From positions 1-64,000 of the forward strand of contig CAVQVI010000027.1 in the NCBI GenBank assembly GCA_963717075.1: 64,000 nucleotides of DNA, read 5' to 3'. This DNA is from JBGOTP01 sp963717075 (GTDB taxonomy: Bacteria; Acidobacteriota; Vicinamibacteria; Vicinamibacterales; CAVVIG01). The translations under genes were made by a program, and so were the position numbers. Under the pieces are notes generated by a model. The model was not told the DNA's origin. It saw nothing but the letters and a program-made list of their open reading frames with translations, and did not search any database. Position 1 is the first letter of the stretch. Each line of letters begins with the position of its first letter. Below, piece by piece: positions 37,617 to 46,269 of this stretch.

Positions 37617-38237
37617 GTGACGGCACAATCACCGACGAACCACATTGTGGTCGCAACGGCTGCTGACCCGAACGCGGACACGCCACCAAGTCATTCGGCT
37701 CTGGACTGGCACACTCTGAAGACCGCCCGTTGTAATGTGCTCGTAACGGGAATAGCGGATGCTGTCGAACGGTCGCTCGCGGCCTTGCTGCCACATCTCG
37801 AACAACCTGTCTGGTGTTGGACACTCGACACGGTGCTGCCGTCAACAGGCGACGTGAGGACGCTCATCATCCGTAACGTTGACGCCCTGTCTGTCAACCA
37901 GCAGCGAGAGTTGTCGTCGTGGCTGGAGCAATCAGCGGGCGCGCGGACCCGTGTGGTGTCCACCACGACGGTGCCTCTATTTGCGCTGGTGGCGGCTGGT
38001 CTCTTCGTCGATGCGTTGTATTACCGCTTGAACACATTGCTGCTCGATACGCACTGTCAACCTTGCTGCAACGAGGTGACAGAGGTAGCCGCAACAATAG
38101 GCGACGTGCGGGCGGTCGCTCACCGAGCATATCGTCTCTATCGTGAGCGCGGGTGCCTGCACGGACACGACGTGGACGACTGGTTGCAAGCAGAACGCGA
38201 ACTGCGAGCGAGTCCCACGCCGTCGCAGCGACACTGA
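37617..38237 (+). CDS. Degenerate sigma-54-activator AAA+ domain fused to DUF2934
   Basis: GTG 37617 has an AAAGGAG ribosome site and gives 206 residues. Residues 40-145 follow the sigma-54-activator AAA+ domain, but the key motifs are lost. The Walker A position reads NVLVTGIADAVERSL, with no GxxGxGK. The Walker B position reads TLIIRNVDALSVNQQRELSS, with RN where DE is expected. No GAFTGA loop is present. The distinctive later part is kept: RVVSTTTVPLFALVAAGLFV and DALYYRLNT. Residues 165-197 are DUF2934 (AVAHRAYRLYRERGCLHGHD). A catalytically dead protein could bind sigma-54 activators or DNA. This is inference. Confidence 0.65.
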   Translation: MTAQSPTNHIVVATAADPNADTPPSHSALDWHTLKTARCNVLVTGIADAVERSLAALLPHLEQPVWCWTLDTVLPSTGDVRTLIIRNVDALSVNQQRELSSWLEQSAGARTRVVSTTTVPLFALVAAGLFVDALYYRLNTLLLDTHCQPCCNEVTEVAATIGDVRAVAHRAYRLYRERGCLHGHDVDDWLQAERELRASPTPSQRH

Positions 38238-38246
38238 GAGGTTCCT

Positions 38247-38513
38247 ATGCCGGTTAATACCATGCGCACACGTATTCGCGCCGAGTTTCTGGAGATGCCT
38301 GGGTTGCGACTGACCGCCGATCAGGCGCAGCGGCTCTGCGGCGTTGGGCGAACGATTTGCCAGATGGTTCTTGACGAACTGGTGAATGCGAAGTTTCTGG
38401 GCGTGAGCACGGACGGACACTACGCCCTCTTGACAGAGACTTCGCGATCCCGTCCGGCGAAGGCAGATCTGATCACCGAAGAGCACGTTCGTAAGGTCTC
38501 CAGGGCCTCTTGA
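38247..38513 (+). CDS. Small helix-turn-helix-like protein
   Basis: The 88-residue product has GLRLTADQAQRLCGVGRTIC followed by QMVLDELVNAKFLGVSTDGHYALL, the outline of a winged helix (helix-turn-helix then a beta wing). GAGAGG precedes ATG 38247. It begins 9 bp after the sigma-54-like/DUF2934 gene, so the two are probably co-transcribed. I recall similar 'EFLEMPGLRLT' proteins in acidobacteria but know no function. DNA binding is inferred. Confidence 0.55.
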   Translation: MPVNTMRTRIRAEFLEMPGLRLTADQAQRLCGVGRTICQMVLDELVNAKFLGVSTDGHYALLTETSRSRPAKADLITEEHVRKVSRAS

Positions 38514-38737
38514 GAGTCGCAGTCACGTGTTGTGGTTGGATTTCCATCGGCGCAGCGTTCGTCGTCGGATTCGTGCTGCCGGCCGCAGGCGTCCGGCTGA
38601 CGACCTCGGCTCCGTCAGTCCGCACTGAGTTGCAGCGCATCGTGCTGATGCGCCCTGATCGCGCCGAATCCACACCTACGCCTTGCCGCGCGGACCAAGC
38701 GGGCGCGGCGGCGCGGATGGACGCGATCCTCAGCTAA
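38510..38737 (+). CDS. Possible small exported protein
   Basis: TTG 38510 overlaps the previous stop (TTGA). The 75-residue product has an N-terminal hydrophobic segment (ISIGAAFVVGFVLPAAGVRL) and a polar tail. There is no family match. The overlap and signal-like start are the only support. Confidence 0.35.
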   Translation: MRVAVTCCGWISIGAAFVVGFVLPAAGVRLTTSAPSVRTELQRIVLMRPDRAESTPTPCRADQAGAAARMDAILS

Positions 38738-38770
38738 CGGGTTGGCAACGGGCCGTCGTTTTTCTGGTCC

Positions 38771-38999
38771 GTTCTCATCTCGTCTCGTTCTCTGAACCGA
38801 CGCGACATGGTCGGTTTGCCGAAGAAAACCGCACGAAACGAGACGAACCGTGCCAACCCGGCACAAGTCACTCGCGACATGTCTGCTTTCTCATTTCCGT
38901 CCCATTCTGGGAACCGACGCGACGCCGCGATTGGTCGAAGAAGACCGCACGAGACGAAACGGGCCGTGCAAAGCCAGCACAACTTACTCGCAACATGTT
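38771..38999 (+). repeat. Two imperfect direct repeats of about 112 bp, 117-bp period, in a gene-free interval
   Basis: Copy 1 (38771-38882) and copy 2 (38888-38999) share GAACCGACGCGAC, GAAGAANACCGCACGA and ACTCGCNACATGT in the same order and at a constant offset of 117 bases. In copy 1 the arms TCGTCTCGTTC and GAAACGAGACGA can pair, forming a long hairpin. No reading frame is shared between copies. The rest of 38738-39244 shows nothing recognisable. Confidence 0.7.
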
Positions 39000-39244
39000 C
39001 TAATGTCGCCGACCGTGTGATCATGAAGGCGCGCGGTCCGTGGACGGTCTCAGGCCGGGTCTTGTGACCGGGCCGGCGATCGCCGCCGCCGGCGTGAATC
39101 GAGGCCCAGGCGAATCGTCCCACCGAGGAGTTGGCGAACGTGCGTGTATCGCGAGGTGGGGGCGTTTGTTGGCGACGCGCGCCAGCACGACGATATGACA
39201 ATCATCCTCTTGTGGATTGAAGATGGGCGACGGGCGGGCGACTG

Positions 39245-40183
39245 ATGGATCTGGTCGTCATCTTTCGGACGCAGTCAGACGCAGAGGCGAGCATCGTGCG
39301 GGGTCTGCTCGAGGCTCACGGCCTTCCGTCCATCCTGTCTTCGTCTACCAGCGCGTCGCGGTTTCCGATCAGCATCAACGAATTGGGAGAGGTGCGGCTC
39401 TCTGTTCATCGGGGCGACGCCGAGGAAGCGCGACGGATCATCGAGAGCCATCGTACGGAGCTGTCCACGAACCGCGTTGTCCGCCTGCGCGAAGAGTTCG
39501 AGACCCTGCAGCGTGACATCGAGTACCGATTTCGCGATCGCGGCCTCCTCGAGCACGCCATGACCCACACGTCGCGCGCCAACGAGGACGTCAGCGGTGG
39601 CGTCGTGGACAACGAATCGCTCGAATTCCTCGGCGACGCCGTGCTCGGATTCATGATTGCCGACATGCTCTTCCGCGAGTTTCCCACGTTCAACGAAGGG
39701 CAGAAGTCGAAGATCAAGGCCTTGCTGGTGTCGACGACAACGCTCGCGAGGCAAGCAGAGCGGCTTGCGCTCGGCGATCACCTGCTGCTCGGTCGCGGTG
39801 AAGAAAAGTCCGGGGGGCGCCGGAAGCAAGCATTGCTCGCTGATGCGTACGAGGCCCTGATTGCCGCCATCTACCTCGACGGCGGCATCGAGCAGGCAAG
39901 AGCCTTCATCGCGCGAGAGTTCGCCGCGCTCGTTGACGATGTCAAACACCATGGCCTGCACGGTCGGGACTACAAGTCCGCGCTTCAGGAGGTGCTGCAG
40001 TCCGAGAGTGCGCCTCTCCCGGAGTACCGCCTCGCGGGGACGACGGGCCCGGATCACGAGAAGCTGTTTCGCGTTGAACTGCTGGTCCGAGGTGAGACAA
40101 TCGCCGAGGGCACGGGCGGAAGCAAGAAGGAAGCGGAACAGGAGGCGGCGCGGCTTGCGCTCGAGAAGATCCACGGCGATTGA
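39245..40183 (+). CDS. rnc: Ribonuclease III with N-terminal DUF2007 domain
   Basis: The 312-residue protein has two parts. Residues 1-70 look like DUF2007 (LVVIFRTQSDAEASIVRGLL, then a ferredoxin-like beta-alpha pattern ending AEEARRIIESHR). Residues 85-312 are a complete RNase III: YRFRDRGLLEHAMTHTSRAN, the signature NESLEFLGDAVLGF (about 123-136), KQALLADAYEALIAAIYLDG and a C-terminal double-stranded-RNA-binding domain (DYKSALQEVLQ; GGSKKEAEQEAARLALEKI). No start codon with a ribosome site lies between the domains, so the fusion appears real. RNase III processes rRNA and structured mRNA. The DUF2007 part may be a regulatory or binding module. Confidence 0.9.
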   Translation: MDLVVIFRTQSDAEASIVRGLLEAHGLPSILSSSTSASRFPISINELGEVRLSVHRGDAEEARRIIESHRTELSTNRVVRLREEFETLQRDIEYRFRDRGLLEHAMTHTSRANEDVSGGVVDNESLEFLGDAVLGFMIADMLFREFPTFNEGQKSKIKALLVSTTTLARQAERLALGDHLLLGRGEEKSGGRRKQALLADAYEALIAAIYLDGGIEQARAFIAREFAALVDDVKHHGLHGRDYKSALQEVLQSESAPLPEYRLAGTTGPDHEKLFRVELLVRGETIAEGTGGSKKEAEQEAARLALEKIHGD

Positions 40184-40239
40184 CCTGTTCCATCTCGTTG
40201 GATGGCCGCTGTTCGCAACTTTGGGGAAAGAGGATCGTG

Positions 40240-41142
40240 ATGAAGGCGACGGATTCGGCGTGTAGCGTGCGACTCCTCATTCTGGTGGTGATCCTCGGCG
40301 TCATGGGTGCGCTCGCGTCGACGCTTCGTGTCGACCTGCGCGCGCAGAGCCCTGCGGTCAAGTCCGATGTGCGGGCGGCCAGGGGTCTCGTGGTCTCACC
40401 TGTCTACGAGGGCTGGTACGAGGTGGACGGGACGAAGTACGCGTTGTTCTCGTACTACAATCGCAACCTCGAGGAAATCGTCGACGTTCCCATCGGTCCT
40501 CACAACCATGTGGCGCCCGGCTCTCCGGATCAAGGGCAGCCGACGCGCTTCTTTCCGGGAATGTTCTACGGGGTGTTCGCGGTCGCCCTGCCGAAGGATC
40601 AGCCCAGGACCGAGGTGAGCTGGACCCTGACCGCGAACGGGCAGACGCTTGCGATTCCTGTGTCGCTCGACCCTCTGTATCTCATCTCACCGCAGCGGGA
40701 GACCGGCACCGGCTATCCCGGCAATACCCCGCCGGTGCTGAAATTCGATCCGGCGGGCCCCTCGGCGCAGGGACCGCACGGCATCGCCGCTACCCGCACG
40801 GCCACTGTGTTGCGTCCACTCATGCTCGATGTCTGGGTGACCGATGATGGTCTGCCGCCGCAGCGACCCGGAACCCGGATGCCTGTGTCGGTCGCGTCCC
40901 TGCATCTGGGCTCCTGGGGCCTGTTGCTGCGCTGGCAGGTGTACCGCGGCGCGGGCGCGGTGAGCTTCAGCGACCAGGCGCCGACCGTCGAGCAGGGAAA
41001 AGCGCGCACGACGGTGACCTTCAGCGAACCCGGGAACTACATGCTGCGCCTGCTGGCGATCGATTCGCGGTCCGCAGACAGGTGCTGCTGGACGAACGGC
41101 TACATCAAGGTCACCGTGCAGGGGGAGGCGCCCGGCCGCTGA
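40240..41142 (+). CDS. Exported protein of unknown function
   Basis: The 300-residue protein has a hydrophobic N-terminal segment (RLLILVVILGVMGALASTL) and a body with many aromatics: VYEGWYEVDGTKYALFSYYN, GPHNHVAPGSPDQGQPTRFF and FPGMFYGVFAVALPKD. An AAAGAGG site precedes GTG 40237 / ATG 40240. A Cys pair (DRCCW) sits near the end. I recognise it only as a recurrent acidobacterial secreted family. It lies upstream of the haem/Cu-monooxygenase-like gene in the same direction, so a shared periplasmic role is possible. Confidence 0.6.
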   Translation: MKATDSACSVRLLILVVILGVMGALASTLRVDLRAQSPAVKSDVRAARGLVVSPVYEGWYEVDGTKYALFSYYNRNLEEIVDVPIGPHNHVAPGSPDQGQPTRFFPGMFYGVFAVALPKDQPRTEVSWTLTANGQTLAIPVSLDPLYLISPQRETGTGYPGNTPPVLKFDPAGPSAQGPHGIAATRTATVLRPLMLDVWVTDDGLPPQRPGTRMPVSVASLHLGSWGLLLRWQVYRGAGAVSFSDQAPTVEQGKARTTVTFSEPGNYMLRLLAIDSRSADRCCWTNGYIKVTVQGEAPGR

Positions 41143-41252
41143 ACGGCCCGCATTTGCTGTCACGCCGCGGCTATTTCTGCGCTAGGATAAAGTGCGGTAG
41201 AGCTGTTGTACACGGGCGAACCGGGCACGCCCGCTCGAAAGGAACAGGAACA

Positions 41253-42649
41253 ATGAGCGCTGAGAGCGTGGCACGCCTGATTATCGCGGTGGTTCTCATG
41301 ATGAGTACGACTGCTGTCTCGCAGTCTGCGTCGGCTCAGACGTCGGCCGCCGGCGGCCAGTCGCCGACGTTCACCAGGGACATCGCCCCCATCTTTCAAG
41401 AGAAATGCGAGGTTTGCCATCGGCCCGGCAACATCGGACCGATGTCGCTCGTGACCTACGAGGACGTCCGCCCGTGGGTCCGTTCGATCAAGACGCGGGT
41501 TGCCAGCCGGGAGATGCCGCCGTGGCATCTGGACAAGGGCGTCGGGATCCAGAAGTTCATCAATGATCGATCGCTCAGCGAGACCAGATCGAGACGATCG
41601 TCCGGTGGGTCGATGCCGCCGCGCCGCGGGGCGACCTGAAGGACCTGCCGGCGCCGAAGCAGTGGCCGAGCGGCGATCGGTTCTCCCTCGAGGACGTGCT
41701 GGGGCCACCCGACCTCGTGGTCCGAGCCAACCCGTTCACGATGCCGGCTCAATCGACCGACGTCCACTTCGAAGCGGAAGTCGCGCTCCCGCTCACTGAG
41801 CCGCGATGGGTCCGTGCGTCCGAGACGAAGCCCTCGCTGAGGGGCCGCCGAATCGCCCACCACGCCGACGTGTTTCTGAGTCGACCCGAGACGCCGGAGG
41901 CGATCGCGGCCGAGCGGGCGACGCGGGCCAGTCAGCCTGGCGCCGACGTCGTGATCGACCAACGCCGGACGGAGTCTTCGGGCGAACGGGAGTATTTCAC
42001 CGAGTGGGCCCAAGGCAAGGGCGGAGAGATCTATCCGGAGAACGCCGGCAAGCTCGTGATGCCGGGCACGAAGGCCGCCTTCCGGATTCACTACCATGCC
42101 GTAGGCGAGGAAATCACCGATACGATCGAAGTGGGGTGGTGGTTCCATCCGAAAGGGAAGACGCCGAAGTACAGCGTGGAGTACATGCCTCTGGGCCGCG
42201 TCCTACCAGCGGAGCTTCAGATTCCGCCCAACACCGTGACCGAGCACCAGGCGGTCACGGTGCTCAAGGCGCCGACGATCCTGCACAATTTCCAGCCGCA
42301 CATGCATTATCGGGGCAAGGCGCAGACGCTCGAGGCGATTTATCCCGACGGCCGACGTGAGGTCATCAATCAGGCCAGTCACTTCACCAACAACTGGCAC
42401 ATCAACTACGTCTACGACCCGGACTACGCGCCGGTCTTCCCCAAGGGGACGGTGCTGATCGTGACGACGATTCACGACAACACGGCTGCCAACAAGAACA
42501 ACCCGGATCCACGTCAATGGGTGGCCGGGGGTTCGCGGACCGTCGACGAGATGGCTCATCTGAACGAGCAGCTTATCTACATCACGGAGGAGGACTACCG
42601 GCGGATCGTCGAGGAGCGACGGAAGCGAGCAAGCGCAACACAGGACTAA
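41253..42649 (+). CDS. Haem-c / Cu-type-II monooxygenase-like secreted protein, one frameshift
   Basis: The restored protein has about 465 residues. AGGAA precedes ATG 41253, and a signal peptide ends near ASAQTSA. A cytochrome-c domain has KCEVCHRPGNIGPMSL (haem Cys at about 52 and 55). The frame slips near 41580 (one missing G), and IETIVRWVDAAAPRGD continues in the next frame. The C-terminal half carries RIHYHAVGEEITDTIEVG and HNFQPHMHYRGKAQTLEAIY, a His-x-His-type copper site as in PHM-like monooxygenases. It is the better-preserved counterpart of 5469-6653. The substrate is unknown. Confidence 0.8.
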
Positions 42650-42651
42650 CC

Positions 42652-42672
42652 GGCGCTCCCGGCCGGGTTCTT
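42652..42672 (+). terminator. Possible terminator hairpin
   Basis: CCGGC and GCCGG flank a short loop and are followed by GTTCTTTC, just after the haem/Cu-monooxygenase-like stop. The stem is short and the T-run interrupted. The remainder up to 42892 holds no recognisable gene. Confidence 0.3.
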
Positions 42673-42892
42673 TCACCCAAGCGGGCGGCCCGATCGGACT
42701 CGATGATCGCTCGAGAGGACTGCGTCTGTGGCAGAGACGCACGAGGTCGAGTCGATCCGAGTTACGACTGCCCGCGCGAGATGATTCATCAGTCGTCGCT
42801 CAGCGCGGCGAACCCTAGAGCCACCCACGACTCGCAATGTCATCGAGGATCGGTCGATAGCTCGTCAGATCGCCGATCGGCACATCGTCGAT

Positions 42893-44077
42893 CTAATCGA
42901 TCTCGATAATCCCCCAGGGTTTCTTGTCGTTGTCGCCGGAGTCGCCGGCCGGGCCGCCTGCGCCGCGGCCCGCGGTGGCCATGACGAGCGCCGGTTCGAC
43001 CTGCGGGAGACGTGGCAGCGCGTACTGGTGGATTTCGCGCGCGACATCGTCCTCGCTCGGCGGCGACATGCGGCAGTGCAGACGGACCCAGACGCGGAGC
43101 AGCGCGTCGGTGTAGCTGTAGCGCTTCTGGCGGGCGGTCACGAGGTCCACATCCTCGAGCCATGACAGGTAGTCCTTCGTGGATCCTGGCGTGCGCTGGA
43201 GGCGCTGTGAGATCTCGGTGAGGGTCACCCCCTCTTCTTCGGCGAGGATGTCGAGAATCGCCTTGAGCGCACCGTACCCGCGCGCGCGCTGCAGGCGCAA
43301 CTCGTACGAGAAGTGGCATTGGTTGGCGATGCGTCCCCCGGGGACCATGAGCGCGACCAGAGCGCTGACGGCGTCGCTGGCACCGTGGCCGCCATGCTCA
43401 CGCGTCGCCGCGAGCTCGTCAACGAGGGCGCGAACGTATGAGGGGCGACCGCCGGTCAGTAGGTGAATCGTCTTGGCGACGAACTCGGAATCGTGCGCAT
43501 CGCCGGGCGCGACCGATGGCCCGAGCACATCGAGTGTGTCCTCGGTGGAGAAGGGAGGCATGTGGACGACTTCGAACCGCGCCGACCGATCCCGGAGCAG
43601 GCGTAGCGCCCTCGCGGTGTAGCGGCTCGTTAGGACGAAGCGATTTGTGCTGGCCGACAACCCATCCATGAGTTCGTGGAGCACGCGACGCAGCCCAGGA
43701 AAGCTTTCAAACGTCCGCAGTTCCAGGAATTCGTCCATCAGGAAGACCGCCGGTTCGCCGCCGCCGGTCCGCACCCGGCTGAAGAAGGTCAGCGTCGCGT
43801 CGAAGGCCGCGCGCGCACTCAACATACCGGTTTCCAAGGAAGGAAACGGCGACTGATTGGTGACCGCCCGCAGAAACCGCTCAGGCGTGGTCGCCGTATG
43901 CTCAACGTCAATGTACTGGGCCGATGTCCGGCCCATCCGTTCGCGTACCTGCTGCAGGAGAACGGAACGGCCGCTGCCACATCCTCCTAGAAGGACCGGA
44001 ATGCGCGTCGGGGCAGCATCGAGTGCCGCGAGCACGCGGCGTGAGAGCGTGGTGCGAGGCGTGAGCATGATCTGCAC
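42893..44077 (-). CDS. ATPase of the archaeal-ATPase/STAND type with C-terminal winged helix
   Basis: The 394-residue protein has a P-loop-like PVLLGGCGSGRSVLLQQ at about 28-43, in which the usual Walker A lysine is arginine (R37). The Walker B region is AVFLMDEFLELRTF (about 108-121), followed by a sensor strand FVLTSRYTARALR. A winged-helix domain follows (EEEGVTLTEISQRLQRTPGS, TKDYLSWLEDVDLVTARQKR). The layout resembles archaeal ATPase/DUF234-like proteins that link an NTPase to DNA binding. The K-to-R change would weaken ATP hydrolysis in most P-loop proteins, so the activity is doubtful. Confidence 0.65.
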   Translation of the reverse strand: MQIMLTPRTTLSRRVLAALDAAPTRIPVLLGGCGSGRSVLLQQVRERMGRTSAQYIDVEHTATTPERFLRAVTNQSPFPSLETGMLSARAAFDATLTFFSRVRTGGGEPAVFLMDEFLELRTFESFPGLRRVLHELMDGLSASTNRFVLTSRYTARALRLLRDRSARFEVVHMPPFSTEDTLDVLGPSVAPGDAHDSEFVAKTIHLLTGGRPSYVRALVDELAATREHGGHGASDAVSALVALMVPGGRIANQCHFSYELRLQRARGYGALKAILDILAEEEGVTLTEISQRLQRTPGSTKDYLSWLEDVDLVTARQKRYSYTDALLRVWVRLHCRMSPPSEDDVAREIHQYALPRLPQVEPALVMATAGRGAGGPAGDSGDNDKKPWGIIEID

Positions 44078-44110
44078 GCCGGACGTGAAGGGACGGCCGG
44101 CGAAGAATAG

Positions 44111-44139
44111 AACTTAGAAAGCGACGCGGAGCTTGTCAA
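44111..44139 (-). promoter_or_regulatory. Sigma-70-type promoter for the ATPase gene
   Basis: On the minus strand, a perfect TTGACA (44139-44134) is 17 bases from TAAGTT (44116-44111). The predicted start near 44104 leaves a leader of about 27 bases before the start at 44077. The interval to purA is unusually A+T-rich. Confidence 0.5.
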
Positions 44140-44266
44140 TCGAAATCAAGAATTTTTTTCACTTGACTACGACCGCGCGCACGGTGACGGGTTTGCGCCG
44201 CCTCCACGCCAACATGTTCGATCGCGATGGCGGCGCGCGAGTCGAGTAGAATCTGCAGCTGGGATC

Positions 44267-45568
44267 ATGAATCTGGCTGTTCTTGGCGCTCAATGGGGCG
44301 ACGAAGGTAAAGGGAAGATCGTCGATCTTCTGGCTCCGCGATTCGATATCGTCGCCCGGTATCAGGGCGGGCACAACGCGGGGCATACGGTTTACGTCAA
44401 CGGCACGAAGTTCGTGCTGCGGCTCATTCCGTCTGGCATCCTGCATCCCGGCATCACATGCGTCATCGGCAACGGTGTTGTCGTCGATCCGGAAGCGCTG
44501 TTCGGCGAGGTCGATGAACTCGCCAGGAATGGCATCGAGGTGGGTGACCGTCTCATCGTGAGCGACAAGGCGCACGTCATCCTGCCGTATCACCGCGATC
44601 TCGATCTACTGGCAGAGGCGCGGCGCGGCGATCGCAAGATTGGCACGACATCGCGCGGGATCGGGCCGGCGTACGAGGACAAGATCGCCCGCCGTGGTAT
44701 CCGTGTGGGCGACCTGGCCGACCCCACGGCGCTCGAGCAGAACGTCCGGGACAACGTCCTGGCCAGAAACCGGCTGGTTCACGATTCGACCATGGACTGG
44801 AGACCGGTATTCAGCCAGCTGATGATGTACGCCGCCCGTCTCAGGCCGTGGGTGCGCGACATTTCGCTCATGCTGCACGACGCGACGCGCCGCGGCCAGT
44901 CGATTCTCTTCGAAGGCGCCCAGGGGACGCTTCTCGACATCGATCATGGCACCTATCCCTACGTCACCTCGTCGAGTGCCTCAGTTGGCGGTGTGTGCAC
45001 GGGGCTGGGCGTCGGGCCGCGCGCCATTGGCGGCGTGCTGGGTGTGACGAAGGCCTACACGACACGTGTAGGCGAGGGACCGCTACCGACCGAGTTGTTC
45101 GACGAGATGGGGGACCGTCTGCGAGACAGCGGCAATGAATATGGCGCCGTCACGGGCCGGCCTCGCCGGTGCGGTTGGTACGACGCCGTCGCCGTTCGTT
45201 ACAGTGTCCGGATCAACGGACTCGACGGTCTCGCGCTGACCAAGCTCGATGTGCTCGATGGTCTCGAGCGGATTGAGGTCTGCACGTCCTACCGGTGCGG
45301 AAGTCGAACGCTGACCGAGTTCCCGTCTGACGTCGCGCAGCTGTCGGCCTGCGAGCCTATCTACGAATCCCTGCCGGGATGGGCGACCCCCACCCGCGGC
45401 GTTCGGCGTTTTTCCGACCTGCCCGACAACGCGCGTCGCTACATCGCGAGGTTGGAAGACATCTCAGGAGTGCCGGCGGTCATCGTCTCCACCGGATCTG
45501 AGCGCGATCACACCATCGTCAGAGACGATCAGAAATTTCAGATCCCGAATCTCAAAGTGCACGCCTGA
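44267..45568 (+). CDS. purA: Adenylosuccinate synthetase
   Basis: The 433-residue enzyme is complete: N-terminal P-loop LGAQWGDEGKGKIVDLLAPR, YQGGHNAGHTVYVNG with the catalytic His, GTTSRGIGPAYEDKIARRGI, LFEGAQGTLLDIDHGTYPY and GRPRRCGWYDAVAVRYS. It joins IMP and aspartate using GTP, the first committed step from IMP to AMP. The frame is intact, unlike many neighbours. The last 20 residues (DDQKFQIPNLKVHA) go slightly beyond the usual end. Confidence 0.97.
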   Translation: MNLAVLGAQWGDEGKGKIVDLLAPRFDIVARYQGGHNAGHTVYVNGTKFVLRLIPSGILHPGITCVIGNGVVVDPEALFGEVDELARNGIEVGDRLIVSDKAHVILPYHRDLDLLAEARRGDRKIGTTSRGIGPAYEDKIARRGIRVGDLADPTALEQNVRDNVLARNRLVHDSTMDWRPVFSQLMMYAARLRPWVRDISLMLHDATRRGQSILFEGAQGTLLDIDHGTYPYVTSSSASVGGVCTGLGVGPRAIGGVLGVTKAYTTRVGEGPLPTELFDEMGDRLRDSGNEYGAVTGRPRRCGWYDAVAVRYSVRINGLDGLALTKLDVLDGLERIEVCTSYRCGSRTLTEFPSDVAQLSACEPIYESLPGWATPTRGVRRFSDLPDNARRYIARLEDISGVPAVIVSTGSERDHTIVRDDQKFQIPNLKVHA

Positions 45569-45600
45569 GCGGCATCCGGACAGAGCGACCGTCGGTCCAC

Positions 45601-46245
45601 TCAGGGTGCTCGGTGCCGCAGCGAGTAGGCATGAACGTCTTCCGCGACAGCGTCGAGGAACTCGATGCCTGCTCGGTAGCGCGGGCCACCGTTCTTCGGG
45701 ATCTCGAATGTCGCCCACGCGATGCAGGCATTGAAGCGGATCACGGCCTCCTGGTCCGACAACGACACGCGCACGCGCTGAGTGGGTCTCAGCGCGGTCG
45801 CTGACACGACCTGCGCGCCATTCGCGGAAAGGTTCACGACGGAGGCGAGGTTGCCATCGATCAGCGCCTGAACGAATTCGTCCACGCTGATACGCTGCGC
45901 GCGTCTGGTGCCGGTCTGATCGAGTTCTCGCTCTGGGTGCGCGGAGCCGGGCTCGCGCCGCGAGACACGCGTGTGCCCGCTGTCGTGCGAGACGATGCGA
46001 ATTTCCGACCCGCTCAGCGCGGGGTCGGCTTGGATGCGGGTGATGAGAGCCGCGCCCCGAGCGGTATCGGCAAACAGACGGTCGAGCGCCACGACGGAGG
46101 GGTGGCGATCGGCAATGACTGCCAGTGCACGGAGGGAGTCGGAATCGGTGAAGGTGACGATTTCATCCCCCCCGGAGTTCACGCGCTGGACTACCGCGTC
46201 CAGCCGCTCCGGCGCTGAGATGAGGACGATACACGAAGGTGACAC
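45601..46245 (-). CDS. PilZ-domain protein with N-terminal receiver-like domain
   Basis: The 214-residue protein begins with an alpha/beta pattern of a pseudo-receiver (IVLISAPERLDAVVQRV, VVALDRLFADTARGAALITR), probably without the phospho-acceptor arrangement. A PilZ-like domain follows from about residue 115 (RRAQRISVDEFVQAL, SVVNLSANGAQVVSATAL, GIEFLD). The c-di-GMP-binding RxxxR and D/NxSxxG elements look only partly kept (NLSANG present). It probably links c-di-GMP or phosphorelay signals to surface behaviour. Its start lies 25 bp after the lepB stop on the same strand. Confidence 0.7.
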   Translation of the reverse strand: MSPSCIVLISAPERLDAVVQRVNSGGDEIVTFTDSDSLRALAVIADRHPSVVALDRLFADTARGAALITRIQADPALSGSEIRIVSHDSGHTRVSRREPGSAHPERELDQTGTRRAQRISVDEFVQALIDGNLASVVNLSANGAQVVSATALRPTQRVRVSLSDQEAVIRFNACIAWATFEIPKNGGPRYRAGIEFLDAVAEDVHAYSLRHRAP

Positions 46246-46269
46246 GGACTCAGGACGTGGACGTGAAGG

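Noticed and set aside
45464..45718. Minus-strand ORF over the end of purA
   Set aside because: It is a shadow frame with no support. purA and the PilZ gene account for the interval.
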